Source of the DNA: Cloeon dipterum | Lineage: Eukaryota > Arthropoda > Insecta > Ephemeroptera > Baetidae | Assembly: GCF_949628265.1 (NCBI RefSeq) | Contig: NC_088789.1 | Location: forward strand, 3,720,001 to 3,784,000 | Direction: 5' to 3' | DNA: 64,000 nt | Shown: piece after piece, positions 1 through 11,124 of the stretch | How the letters are laid out: the number at the start of each line of letters is the position of its first letter | Numbering within the stretch: position 1 is the stretch's first letter | Program-made: the position numbers and the translations under genes | Notes under the pieces: model-generated | Told to the model about the DNA's origin: nothing | The model's database searches: none | What the model saw: only the letters and a program-made list of their open reading frames with translations

Positions 1-2579
1 TCGACTCAGTCTTCTTCCGTTGACCACAAGGACCAAAGGAGTCGGAACTCGTATCGAGTTGAAATTGAAGCTCTGTTTAAGCAAAGGAACACCATGAATC
101 ATCAAGGGAAATTATGCATTTTCTTAGGCTTGATTTTTGGCTAATATTTTGCTAAAAAATTGTTTCTTTTTTTATTAAATCTTGTAATGACTTTTTTCTT
201 TAAAATCATACATAAATAGCTAAGCAAGAAACCTGTGAAAAAATCAAACGTAAAATTATTCACAATAATTAAAAAACACATCACCACATAAAAACATTAA
301 GTCGGGGTCAAGAGAAAACAATTTGAAAATTAATGAAAACTAAGTGCAAACATTGCCTGCAAGATTCTGGTAAAAAATGAAAAAAAAGAAAACTGTTTTT
401 AAACACACTGCATTTTGGGTGTTTTGCTACCCTGCATAGTTCTTCGGAAGCTCAGCAATTCACCTACCTTGTCTTTGTGGGTAAACGCCACTTTGCAAAG
501 GTATGGCTCAGGAATGGCGATTGAGTCTCCGATGATGAACCCCCGGCCTTCAGCCAGGTTGTAGACAGTCACAACAACGCAAGTCTCATTCTTGTCAGTG
601 ATGCAGAAGGAGCTGAAAAATAAAAGTTGAGCGAAAGCTAGAACTATCGCTTTACGAGTGATTTCTTACAAAGCAACAGAGTCTTCGGAATGCAGTCCAC
701 TGACAACCTTTCCAAGCACCACCTTGTCCTTATTCAGACCCTCTTCTAAATCCTTGAGAGCCACATTTGTCATTGTCACTTTTGCCTCGCCACCCTTCTC
801 AGCGCTCTCCTCATATGGTCCCAAGTGCTTCAAACTTAATCCCTGCGTCATATTTTTTGTTTTAAATGAGGAAAACATTCACAATTTCATTACTAATAAG
901 TTATAAAATCGGGACCCAGTGAGCTCATGGTGAGTAGAGTTTAAAAATGGATTTAAATACAAAGAATGGAATTGACTGATCTCCAGTTTAAAGGAGTGAG
1001 GTGTTTTTATTAGGTTTCTTAAAGAAAACCATTTGCTGAAATGCACGATGAAATATGGTTTGTTTGGTTAATTGTGCATGCAAACATACCTTCAACATGC
1101 TGTGCAATTTCTTTGGCCTCTGTTTGCCTTGAGTTGTCACTAGCTGCTGGGCAGTCTCTAAGTACATAATTAACTTCCTTTCTTTTTCTTTCGGCAAGTT
1201 CCAAGTTGGATCAAGAGCAGCGGCTTTTGAAAAGGCTTCTAAGGCAGGCAGGTACTCTTCTTGATACTGTAAGGCCTAAAAAAATAGATAGCATATTATT
1301 GTTGTTTGCCACGAAAAATGCTTAACCGACTCACAATGCCTTTGTTGTAATACAAGTCAGGGTCAACTTGCGCTATCACATCTTTTTCCTGAAAACAATA
1401 ATAATTATTGGAATAGTTGGTGACGTGCTGATAGCAATTATAAAATACCGCTTGTAAATAAGCTGCTAAAGCCTGCTTCATCTTCTTTGGCGATTGCAAT
1501 ATGGAGAAGAATGACACGAGATATGAATTTCCAAGCACAACCCACGAAAGACCGTCGCTTGGGTCCAGCTCAACGGATTCAGTCGCCTTCACCAGGGACT
1601 CTTCTATGATTTTCACCCTCTCCTCGTGGTTTGCCGACGGTTGCTGCCTTAAAACGATAGCCAAACTGCGAAGGGCCACTTTATCCTTGGGCTACAATTA
1701 ATTACTACAGTTTTAAATCATGTTTGGATAGGGGAAGTAGAAGGAATTGATTTACATTTTTCAAAAAGCACTTTTTGGCTCCTAGGGAGTCGCCTCTTTT
1801 CCACATGCAAAATCCAAGCTCATTCCAAGCTTCCAGAAGATTAGAGTTCAGTTTTATCGCTTTTGAGAGGAGCTTCTCTGCCTCAGGGTCGTGGTCTTGC
1901 GTGACATTCAACGCTCTGCCCTTTAGGTAAAAGAATTTTGATTTGTCTTCAGCTTGAGCTTTTCCTGAGAAAATATTTCAGGTTTTATAATGGGCACTAT
2001 TCTCTCTGAAAACACTACCTTCAAGTTCATCAAATGACTTAAGAGTATCCAACAACTCTTTCTTGACATCATCATCCTTCTTTAAGGCATCCTCAAGGGG
2101 TCTTTTTAAAAGGTAAAAATCTCTGTATTCGTAAAGCTTTTTTACTTTTCTCTGAAAATGAAACACAAGCGGTTTAATAAAAATTAGGCAGGACCACCAC
2201 ATTCCTGTATACACGTCACATGACAGAATTTTAAATTGCATTTTAATGGTAGCAGTTAATGATTAAGATAATTTTATCTCTTTATTAAATCTATTGAAAA
2301 TGGTTCAATACAATGTATAAAATGTTAATCCAAATACATTATAAATATGATTTTTGAAGCTAAAATATTCAGATTATCAAATAATTCATTCACTGCAAGT
2401 TTGTTGGTAATATGTCTATATAAGGCGAGACCACAAGAGAAAAGGCGATGCCGACATAGAACAATTCGAATCACCACAGCAACTAACACTATTGATTTCA
2501 AGGCTCAAAATAATTATTTTCCCACCTGCAACACATCGATAGCCTTTTCAGTCTCACTTTTGTCTTGATCTGAGCTCAT
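1..2579 (-). CDS. Ttc5: Tetratricopeptide repeat protein 5 (TTC5/STRAP), 3' end cut by the window edge
   Basis: Nine exons read on the minus strand: 2579-2526, 2151-2019, 1964-1756, 1691-1449, 1388-1335, 1275-1090, 842-670, 612-468 and 72-1. All joins are GT-AG and in frame, giving about 423 residues before the edge (human TTC5 is 440). The N-terminal two thirds are TPR helices, for example the segment ending LDPSDGLSWVVLGNSYL and the one containing LEAWNELGFCMWKRG. The C-terminal part (CITDKNETCVVVTVYN, IGDSIAIPEPYLC, then SIRVPTPLVLVVNG) matches the OB-fold end of TTC5. In vertebrates TTC5 is a p300/p53 stress cofactor and recognises nascent tubulin to trigger tubulin mRNA decay; a role here is inferred from homology only. 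The start is the ATG at 2579 (MSSDQDKSETEK). The stop codon lies outside the window. It is divergent from ARCN1. Confidence 0.93.
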
Positions 2580-2812
2580 TTTCCTCTTTTTTCTAACTGG
2601 ACCAAAGAGTGTCAAAGGAAGCTGCCTGCTTTGTTTACGTTTACCGTGGGCAGCTGGTCGAAAGATAGCGTTTTTTTAACTTGTCCGCGAGGGGCAGCAC
2701 CAGTCACCACGTCATCAGCAGCCATATCATCAGTGCTTGTGTCATGTTGTCCAGCTGAAATTGTCATTTTCATACTTTTTCAACCCCATCGTGGAGTCAA
2801 AATACATTAAAA
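2580..2812. promoter_or_regulatory. Short divergent intergenic region between Ttc5 and ARCN1
   Basis: Only 233 bases separate the Ttc5 start codon (minus) from the proposed ARCN1 start codon (plus). Both promoters and 5' UTRs must lie here, so a shared bidirectional promoter is likely if the ARCN1 first exon is right. No clear TATA box was seen. Confidence 0.5.
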
Positions 2813-5800
2813 ATGGTAAGTAGTGATTGTCCAGACACAGAAATTTCAGTCTACTTTGGTTTCCCTGGCGCGGCTCGTGGTTTCGCTTGTGTATTGAACC
2901 AAACCCAGTGAAAAATCGCGAGCGGCTCGTTCTTGCTTTTTCTTGCTCGCTCGCAGAGACGTTTATTTGGGACATTTTTGCTCGCTCTGCTCGCGATTTC
3001 TATATGCTCATTTCTCGCTCTTTCCTGCTCGTGCCCACTTTTCGTGCTCGCTTTGCTCGCTCAATTTTGCTTTTTCGTGCTTTTTTGGCTCGTTTCTGTG
3101 CTCTGTTTGGCTGCATTGTTGCTTGCTCAAATGTGCTCGTTTTGGCTCTCTCGTGCTCGCCTTGCTCAAATAGGCTTCATTTTTGCTCAAAGTTGCTCGG
3201 ATTGATCCCTCGCTCTTTTGCGCTCTTTCTTGCTCAAAAGCGTTCAACGCGATTTTGAGCGCTACAACCTTACAATTTTTTAGGTTATTTTGAAAAGAAA
3301 ACCTTTTTCATGCGTTTATAATTTTTTTTATTCCGATACAAAATTTTGAATAAATGATAAATATCATATTATTAAATTATTTAAAAACAAAACAACACAC
3401 GGAAAAATAGCGTAATTTACGGGTCTCAGCAGGGTTTTAGCCAAGTCAGGAATAATCAGTGAAAATATAATACCAGATATCAATCTAGCAAAGGAAACTA
3501 GATTCAATAAGCGGCCATGCCCTTGTGCCAAAATCTCGTTAATACCAAGACGAACAAATCTTTTATAAAGTGGCCGCTAAACTGAATCTAAAAAAAAATA
3601 CCTGGCCGCTAAAACTCCACCATCCACCCTACCCAATATTTTAGCATGGACAGCTTATAAACTGGACCACGCAAGATGGTTAAAATGCAGACCCTAATTG
3701 TTTCAAAAATCCAAAAATTATTTTTCTCGCGCGAACAATTTAAAAAATTTTGCATTGGTAGACTAGTGTGATTAATACTGATTATTTTCCCGGCCAAAAC
3801 CCTCCGAATAATATATACAACCTCTAAAATCGCCTGAATCTGAAGTGATGAAAACACACAGGAACACACACAGCATCTGAATAATCCATATTCCTCTTAC
3901 ATGCAGCTCATTGGTTCCTAAAACACGGAAAACAATAGGCATGATAATTAATAAAGCACAATAATATGGAGAAAGATGATTCTAAAAACAATTTTATGCA
4001 TTAATTTATCGAATTTATCATCATATTTATTTAAGAGTGGTGATTTAATTATCTATGGCACTCTAACACTTTTCGCCCAACACTCATACTTCTCTCTAGG
4101 ATAGGGCATTACACTGATTCTTCCAATCAGAGAGCGAGAAGTGTGAATGAGCGGAAAGTGTGAGTCCCCCATATGTACCGGGCCATTTTCGGAAAATTAA
4201 CTGTTGAGGCGGGAAAAAAAATTGCAAATAAAAATTCTTGGTCCAAAACATCAACGAATTTCGCCTACTGTTGAATTCAAATGGAACGGGCAAGATCCGC
4301 ACATTGAATTATAGATTATAGATAATTTTAAAGTGATGATAGAGATTGTGCGTAAAAATCATGCAGAGAGAGTAAAAAGTTCGCTTACCTTTTGGTTCCA
4401 AGTTCTTTGTGGTGCAGCGACTGCAGCGGCACGGCAGCAACACAACGCTGCTTGTGTCGTGCACTTTTTTCCAGATAGCTCGCAAGTAAAACAACGGCAG
4501 TAGCTGCTTCAGAATTTGTTGGAAAGGCCGGAAAGGACGCGAAAACGGCATCGTGAAAGAATTTCCAGCGAAAATAACCAACAATGCACATACAACTATC
4601 GCTGTGTCAGCGGCGGTTGCCAGTAACACTGATCACAATGCAACACAAATTCGAGTGTTGCAAAAATCGATATACGATTCAAACAACAATTAAAAAAAAT
4701 CAACCCTTTGTTAGAATCAGAAGTTCTAGTGACAATCGCCGCTGGCACCACCAGGGTTCGCCAATTTTGCAATGCGCCAATTTTGCAATGCGCAAAATTG
4801 CACCACTGGTTTTTAGCGCAAAAATCCAGCCGGAAAAACCACCAGTTTTAGGTTTTCCGCTTTTTTCCGAATTTATCCCGAAAAAATTCCAATTTCGCGC
4901 CAAAAAAGTCTGAAATTTTGGAAAATTACGATGCGAGATAAGATTTTTGGTCTTTGGGTGAAACTTAAATACTGATTTTGTAAACTTCCAATTTTTGGTC
5001 ATCCATCATGAGATGGATCTTTCATAAGAATGCATATGTTTCGGAAAAATACGCAAAATTGCATAAAATCCCGCAAAAATGGTTTGTTTTGCAATGCAGT
5101 GGCTTTTTCCGGAAAAATTCGGGACGCTCTGGCACAGCTATTTTCACTGCCGTGTGGGTTGCTAACGGTCAGCAGGACGGCTCTAGTCAGCTCCTCGTGT
5201 AATAAATCATTATAATCAATTAACTAACACTCTTTTCCTTTTTTAATTTTATTTTCAAAGAAAAGTGAAATTGAAATTTAAAAAATTTCCTAATAACCTT
5301 ATATTATTATTAATTAGATATTTTCTTAAAAACTAGCTGGTGCGTATTGATCTAAAACTTCGAACACCATGCTAATTTATTACTTGAAGGGGAACCAATA
5401 GTGGTCATTTGACGACGCTAAAAATTATTTAGTGCATTTACATGAGACAAGATAAAAAATTATACATTAATTCGAGCATAGCTGCTAGAAAGTTAACTCA
5501 GATATTTTTCTTGCTATAATTGCAACTGAGGGTTAATCTAAAAAAATAAATTGGAAACATGTTAATTTTCCTCTCATTATATTTACAATCGAGCGGTAAG
5601 CGAGAAGAGAGCACAAAAATTATACAAAAGTTCGAAGCGAGCAAGAAAGAGCAGCTTTGCTCGCTCATTTTCGCTCGATTCTGCTCGCGAGCATAAAGGA
5701 GCGAGCAAATATTGCTTTATTTTGCTCGAGCAGTGCGAGCGGAAAAGAGCGAGATTGTTTCATCTAACCCAGAGCAGGCTGAGCGTAAAAGAGCCAAGAA

Positions 5801-8326
5801 AAGCGAGCAATTGTTGCTCGTTTAGATTGTTGAGCCGCTCGAGCAACAAAATGCAGTGTGCTGCTCGCGAAATGAGCAGACAGAGCAGAGAAAGTGGCTA
5901 AATGAGCGACGCGAGCAAGAACGAGCGCTTTTTCCTGCTCGCGTCTGCTCGCGATTTTCTGCTGGGAAATTCAATTGCCCGGTGCCTCCGTAGCACTGCT
6001 GGTCGAAACGCGGGGCAAAATATTTTCACCCTTAACACGTTTGAAAGAATGCCTCTCCAGTTTTAATTCAATTTGTGTTTTTTTAGATAAAACCAGCTGC
6101 TACTTCCCATCAAAGATTGAGCCTTTTGTTGTGTAGAGAAAAACAAACTGACTAAGTTTTCGCAGACGAAATCTTTTGCCGCACCCACGATTAAATTATT
6201 TCTCCTTAAAATAACATTGTGTCCTTTATGTCAGAATAACATTATTGAATAATTCCAATTTCCAGGTGTTAATATCTGCAGCAGTATGCACAAAATCGGG
6301 CAAAGGTAATATTAAATAAAGTTAAATTTACTAGGTTATTTTATGTAAAATTCTGTTTCTTTGCAGCGATTGTGTCCAGACAGTTTGTAGAAATGTCAAA
6401 GGCCCGTATCGAGGGCTTGCTGGCAGCCTTTCCAAAGCTCATGTCCTCTGGCAAGCAGCACACCTTCGTTGAAACCGAATCTGTCCGCTATGTTTACCAA
6501 CCACTTGAGAAGCTCTACATGTTGCTGATCACCACAAAAGCCAGCAACATTTTGGAAGACCTTGAGACGCTCAGACTCTTCTCCAGAGTGGTACATTAAA
6601 AAGCAATTTTGTTTTTCGCAAGCAAATGCTGATCCCATTGCTTCAGATTCCCGATTACTGTCGCACCATGGAAGAAAGCGAAATCGCTGACAATGCATTT
6701 CATTTGATTTTTGCCTTTGATGAAATCGTGGCTCTTGGCTACAGAGAAAGTGTTAATTTGGCTCAAATCAGGACCTTTGTCGAAATGGATTCACACGAAG
6801 AAAAGGTCTACCAAGCCGTTCGACAGGTGAATTTCCAGCCTCCCAATTTTACTCTCCAAATTTAACCACATTGTTGTTCATTGTCAGACCCAAGAGAGGG
6901 AAGCCAAAAACAAGATGCGAGAGAAGGCCAAGGAGCTCCAGAGGCAGAGAATGGAGGCAGCTAAAAAGGGCGGCATCAAAGGCTCCTCTTACGGCGCCAG
7001 TGGTGGCTTCGGCGTGAATGTTTCCTCCAGCGCTGCTTTCTCAACCACGCCTATCGCCGTGGACTCAATGGAGAACTCCAGCAAACCCAGCTACTCCATG
7101 CCGTGAGTGTCTTCTTCCAAAGTAACAGAGTTGGAATGCAGCTTTTGCCTCCGCAGGAAAGCCAGTTCGAGCAATAAAGCCATGAAGCTGGGCGGCAAGT
7201 CGAGGGACGTTGACATGTTTGTCGATCAGCTCAAGTCCGAGGGCGAACACATTTCGGCACTTCAACAGAAGCCAGTTGCTTCCGTAGGACCAATCAAGTC
7301 GCTGCCTCCACAAAATGAAAACACTGAAGAGTAATTCCTTACATTACAATCAATTCCTCCTTTGCTAATTGACCATTTCAGTGTTCACTTGAAACAAGAA
7401 GAGCGCATGTTAGTTGTGATCGGAAGGGACGGTGGCTTGAGGAGCTTTGAATTGCACGGCCTGGTCACGTTGAGGATCAGCAACGAGAAGTTTGGCAGGA
7501 TCAAAGTTCTTCTGCATAACCACGACGAAAAGGGAATCCAGTTGCAGGTCAGAGCTGCCACTAACCGTGGCTTAACCCGATTTAATTCGCATTTTCTCCT
7601 TGCAGACCCATCCCAATGTGGACAAAGAACTGTTCAAGACCAGAAACCAGATTGGTTTGAAAAATGCCTCTAAAGCATTCCCCTTGCTTACTGATGTCGG
7701 TGTTTTGAAGTGGAGGTTGCAGACTCAAGATGAAAATCTTATCCCTCTAACTAGTAATTAATTTTTATGATTTATTATTTTAATTTTAACTGACCATGTT
7801 ATTTTACCAGTTAACTGTTGGCCCTCTGAGAATGGACAGGGAGGATGTGATGTTAACATTGAGTTTGAGCTGATAAACGAGAGTTTGGAGTTGAACGATC
7901 TTTGTATTACAATCCCCCTTCCGTAAGTTAAAAAACCTTGATTTATGCAGAATGCCCTTGACGCAGTATCGTTTTGCAGACATGGTGTGTCCCCTGTTGT
8001 GATTGAGTGTGAAGGAGAGTGTCCTTATGACTCGCGCAAGTCGCATCTGCAGTGGAGGGTTCCCATTGTCGACAAGAACACAAAGTCAGGAGCGCTGGAA
8101 TTTTCAGCTAAGGCCACCCCTGAGGACTTTTTCCCACTAACAGTTTCCTTCGCGTCTAGAAAGCCATACGCAGACATTTATGTAAGTGAAATTCTGACTT
8201 TCTTTAGTATGGGTTACTTTTATTTTCAAATTGTAGATTTCCGAAGTCGTGAACGTGGATGATGAGTCTCCAGTGAAATATTCATCGGAAGTTCTGTTTT
8301 TTGCTGAGAAGTACGAGATAGTTTAA
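2813..8326 (+). CDS. ARCN1: Coatomer subunit delta (delta-COP, archain)
   Basis: Delta-COP is a subunit of the COPI coat that moves vesicles from Golgi to ER. Exons: 2813-2815 (ATG only, inferred), 6266-6305, 6367-6590, 6647-6826, 6888-7102, 7157-7330, 7382-7547, 7606-7753, 7811-7922, 7980-8181 and 8237-8326; all joins are in frame, giving 517 residues (human about 511). Residues 1-135 form the longin-like domain ([20 protein letters not shown]). A charged helix follows ([18 protein letters not shown]), then a Gly/Ser linker, then the mu-homology domain ([20 protein letters not shown], and DFFPLTVSF near the end). Exon 2 opens directly at Val2, so the ATG must lie on a separate exon, as in human ARCN1. 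The ATG at 2813 is followed at once by a consensus donor (GTAAGT), which is why it was chosen. That makes a 3.45 kb first intron; all others are short. Confidence is high for 6266-8326 and moderate for exon 1. Confidence 0.9.
2904..3262 (+). repeat. Degenerate TGCTCG/GCTCGC-rich repeat block A
   Basis: About 360 bases dominated by irregular copies of TGCTCGC, TTGCTC and CGCTCT on the plus strand. It begins CCCAGTGAAAAATCGCGAGC and ends near GCGATTTTGAGCGC, so AAAATCGCG-like words face each other at the two ends. Open frames across it on both strands are low-complexity artefacts. It lies in ARCN1 intron 1 and resembles block B at 5588-5968 in inverse orientation. Confidence 0.75.
3263..4059. 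other. AT-rich intronic stretch without recognisable content
   Basis: This part of ARCN1 intron 1 is AT-rich with no coding signal or clear repeat. A short word (AAGCGGCCATG, AAGTGGCCGCTAAACT, CTGGCCGCTAAAACT) recurs at about 3512-3615 with flanking similarity, suggesting a small degenerate duplicated unit. Confidence 0.4.
4060..4165. repeat. Imperfect 106-base inverted repeat (hairpin or tiny MITE)
   Basis: The left arm 4060-4097 (ACTCTAACACTTTTCGCCCA onward) is the imperfect reverse complement of the right arm 4129-4165 (ending GCGGAAAGTGTGAGT), with a loop of about 31 bases. Mismatches and two small offsets are visible. It could be a degraded foldback element or a transcribed hairpin within ARCN1 intron 1. 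Confidence 0.6.
4166..4758. other. ARCN1 intron 1 stretch, with a doubtful exon-like patch on the minus strand
   Basis: No known gene was recognised. On the minus strand 4551-4389 reads open from an ATG ([18 protein letters not shown]) and ends at a good donor (AAAAG then GTAAGC). There is no similarity to a known family and no convincing partner exon, so no gene is called. Confidence 0.25.
4759..5125. repeat. Self-similar region with a perfect 16-base tandem duplication
   Basis: CGCCAATTTTGCAATG occurs twice back to back at 4759-4774 and 4775-4790 and is followed by CGCAAAATTGCACCACTGG. Variants of the same words return at about 5050-5125 (ACGCAAAATTGCAT, CCCGCAAAAATGG, TTGCAATGCAGTGG, TTTTCCGGAAAAA). 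The pattern suggests a decayed repetitive element in ARCN1 intron 1. Confidence 0.6.
5588..5968 (-). repeat. Degenerate GAGCGAGCA-rich repeat block B
   Basis: About 380 bases of irregular GAGCGAGC, GAGCAAG and TGCTCG words, ending GCTCGCGATTTTCTGCTGGG. Its right end, reverse complemented, matches the left end of block A (CCCAG, three variable bases, then AAAATCGCGAGC). The two blocks are therefore related and inverted around about 2.3 kb of ARCN1 intron 1. Confidence 0.75.
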
Positions 8327-8574
8327 AGGAGAGTTTGTATTTATAAATATTGTTGAAAAAGAAAAAGTGAATTGTTGTTTCTATCATCGCATCTTTTATG
8401 TATCTAATTCCGCACTCATGGTATTCTGTTTGAGTTTCTATGTCATGCTTACAAAAATATCCGCCATTGTTCTGTACTATTTCCAAGGTAACTTTGTCCA
8501 CAGTCAAGTTCTTTTAAGGGTCCATTCAGTTTTATTTTCAAAATAAGGTACTACTATGTATAGTGAAACTTGGA

Positions 8575-8580
8575 AATAAA
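8575..8580 (+). terminator. ARCN1 polyadenylation signal
   Basis: AATAAA lies about 250 bases after the ARCN1 stop codon and is the best-placed signal before the MITE at 8693. Confidence 0.5.
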
Positions 8581-9411
8581 TTCAGCACCAAGTGTGCATT
8601 GCCTACAAAATGTCATTTTTAATCGAAAATATTGGGAACACATCATTTAAAAAAAGGCAGAACTTCTCAGTTAATGAATTTTCAAATGTTGATAAAGGTC
8701 TCATTGCCAGCCGAGAGATTTAAGGCAGCGGCTGGCTGAATTTTTTGTCTGGACGTGGAAATTGAGAGTGCTTAACTGCCCAAAGAGCCGAACGACATTG
8801 TTTTCTCCGGCACTTTATTTTTTTACTTTCACTGACGGCTGGCGGTTGCCCATGTAACCTAAATTTTTCTGGCTGGCGCGGCGCAGTGCAGCTGGCTGAG
8901 ACCTGTTAATGTTGATGACAACTTTGAATGAAGGATGAACGTCATTGCTTTCCTAGAGGACTCTCCCTTCGAAGTCTTTTCATAGGTTGGCTATAAAAAT
9001 CTTTTGACTTAAAATTGCCATTCTATTTCTGAAGCATTTACGTATTTTAAAAATCAACAATCACACAAAGTCTGATGGTCTTCCTGTGAATTAGTGAAAA
9101 ATAGTAATAATATTAGATGATTTATTAATTCAACAATAATGAATGGCTAAATTCACTCGCAGGGAATACATTAAAAAAAGATTAAATGCTGGGGTATAGA
9201 CAAGACCTAGATCAGATTTAAGATGCAAGCGTAAGGCTAAGCAGTTCTGGACGTAATAATTATATCCAGATAATGAAATTAACATTCCTTTATCTCAAAG
9301 ATGTTCCATTTTGTAGGGTTTAAATCCCTCCTGCATAAAGTAGGAAATATAATACGAGGTTAAAGTGAGAAAGCAAACAACTTTTTTATAGTGCTTTGTA
9401 GTTTATTACAA
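8581..9411. other. Tail-to-tail intergenic region between ARCN1 and fibrillarin
   Basis: This stretch holds MITE copy 1 (8693-8907). The rest (8908-9411) is AT-rich with no recognisable gene. Confidence 0.6.
8693..8907 (+). mobile_element. hAT-type MITE, copy 1, with intact target duplication
   Basis: A 215-base element starting TAAAGGTCTC and ending GAGACCTGTT. It is flanked on both sides by the perfect 8-base direct repeat AATGTTGA (8685-8692 and 8908-8915). The interior (ATTTAAGGCAGCGGCTGGCTG, and further AGAGTGCTTAACTGCCC) aligns with copy 3 at 33998 in the same orientation. No transposase is encoded. The 8-base duplication and YAGNG-like ends are typical of hAT elements. Confidence 0.85.
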
Positions 9412-9417
9412 AAGAAT
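9412..9417 (-). terminator. Fibrillarin polyadenylation signal
   Basis: AATAAA read on the minus strand, about 80 bases beyond the fibrillarin stop codon. Confidence 0.6.
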
Positions 9418-9495
9418 CGCTCGACTTAAAGTTCTTTTAAATCAACAAGCAACTTAATCCTTAAATCTGGGTAGGGAGGTCATTTGCACTAAAAT

Positions 9496-11124
9496 TTAAG
9501 CGGAGCCCTTCGTTGCAGGACGATAAATTCCAACAACAACAGCGTGGTCTCTTTCATAGGGCTCTAATGTGATCTGTTCCTGGGGTTTCATCTTGTCAGC
9601 TTGCAATTTCTTCACTTCGTCGGCAAACACAGCTTCAGGTTGGGCAGTTGAATCGATGCAGTTAGCCTGGAGAAATGGGTTTTCTAAATATTTAGTTATT
9701 AAAAAATAAACAATTAAATACCTTAATGGAGATAACAAAGTGACCTCCATTTTTTAGGAAGTAACTGGAATTCAGAGAAACGATGCGGGCCTGGTCAGGC
9801 TGCGCGACATCAGCAAACACACAGTCGACCATTCCGACGAGCATTCTGTACTTGTGTGGGTGACGCGCGTCTTCAATGATTGGGATGATGTTTGTTCTTT
9901 TCTTAGCGACATTCAACAGGTCACGGCCTGATCTGTGTGAGAATTCAACTGCATATACAAGCCCTTCCTGCGAAAGAAAAATAAGATAAATATTAAATTT
10001 ATTATGCTTGAAGCTGTAGAAAATTATATTTAAGTTTGATAGCAACATAGAACTTACAGGGCCAACAATGTCGGATACGTGTGAAACAGTAGTTCCAGAA
10101 GCTGCTCCAAGGTAAAGCACTTTGCTGCCGGGAGGCATGTGAATTTGGTCTACTCCTCCAAGGATAGCGGCAGCCAACTTTGAACGGAAGGGATTCCAGA
10201 CTCTGTATTCCACTTTGCCCTCCTTTCCTGCTTCCTCAATGGAAATCCTTTTCTCGCCGTAAACAGAGTCGCCAGGAGCCATGTTCAGTGTGACCAGGGC
10301 ATCTTCTTTGCCTCTCGCGATGAACACGCCAGGGTGCCTATGGGGTTCGATAACAACTGTGGCGCCACCTCTCATGCCCCCTGAAAGTGAATTCAGTGTT
10401 AAGCACTAAAACTTAAGAGTACGTAGATAAATGGGACTGTTTAAACATACCTCCGCCACCGCGTCCTCCTCTGCCTCCACGGCCGGGTGGGCCGCCGCGG
10501 CCTCTTCCACCTCCACGGCCTCCAAACCCGCCTCTTCCGCCTGGACCACCGCGGCCTCCAAATCCTCCACGAAATCCGCCGCCGCCTCTGCCGCCACGGA
10601 AGCCACCTCCGCGGTCACCACCGCCTCGGAATCCGCCGCCTCCACGGCCACCTCCACCGCCCCTAGCAACATAACCTGCAAGAGAGAATAAATTATTATT
10701 ATTCTTTGTTATGCATACGTACGTAACTAATGTGCATGAGGAAAAATTAGTTTTTTGCCGGGTTACACATCTCGCCAGTTCTTATAAGAAAATCCCATGG
10801 AAAAGTATGTATCTAGGGGTGGCGAAAACTGTATCTCAGCGGTGAAAAATGTAGCTTTTCCATTCTATGCACACATTTGGCAAAAATCGTAAAGATGGCC
10901 AATTAATGCACGCGTAAGCTTAGAAAATCATACCCAAATGGATATTTGAACAATTGAGACTTAAAAACAATTATTAAAAACGAAGCTTTGCCGGCATCTG
11001 AGTAAACAATCACGTGTTCGTGAATTAGATACATTAAATTGCATGCGCTCATGATCAAATAAGCTCAAAAAGGCCTGCAAGAATTGCGCTTAACAAATAT
11101 CAGCATTTTGATCCACATACCCAT
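9496..11124 (-). CDS. FBL: Fibrillarin, rRNA 2'-O-methyltransferase of box C/D snoRNPs
   Basis: Exons on the minus strand: 11124-11121 (only ATGG), 10675-10451, 10380-10058, 9967-9722 and 9666-9496, giving 322 residues (human 321). Exon 2 is a pure glycine/arginine-rich (GAR) domain, residues about 2-76 ([16 protein letters not shown]). Next comes the fibrillarin-specific N-terminal fold ([20 protein letters not shown]). The SAM-binding methyltransferase follows: motif [50 protein letters not shown], and the final [15 protein letters not shown]. Fibrillarin acts in the nucleolus, methylating rRNA riboses under guidance of box C/D snoRNAs. The tiny first coding exon is supported by the exact phase match (G plus GT at the exon 2 acceptor) and a GTATGT donor. 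Intron 1 (445 bases) carries a dispersed repeat. The antisense Ser/Ala-rich frame over exon 2 is an artefact. Confidence 0.97.
10740..10860 (+). repeat. Dispersed repeat R2, copy 1 (fibrillarin intron 1)
   Basis: About 120 bases aligning with 37090-37195 at roughly three quarters identity. Shared words are GGAAAAATTA, CATCTCGCCAGTTCTTA, GAAAATCCCAT and CGGTGAAAA. No terminal inverted repeats or coding capacity were seen. Probably an old short interspersed or non-autonomous element. Confidence 0.7.

Noticed and set aside
2827-3258. Open frames of up to 143 codons on both strands
   Set aside because: They arise from the TGCTCG-rich low-complexity block; the peptides are repetitive Ala/Leu/Phe/Cys strings with no family resemblance.
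10406-10691. Ser/Ala/Thr-rich and Ala/Glu/Val-rich frames
   Set aside because: Shadows of the glycine/arginine-rich exon of fibrillarin in other frames.
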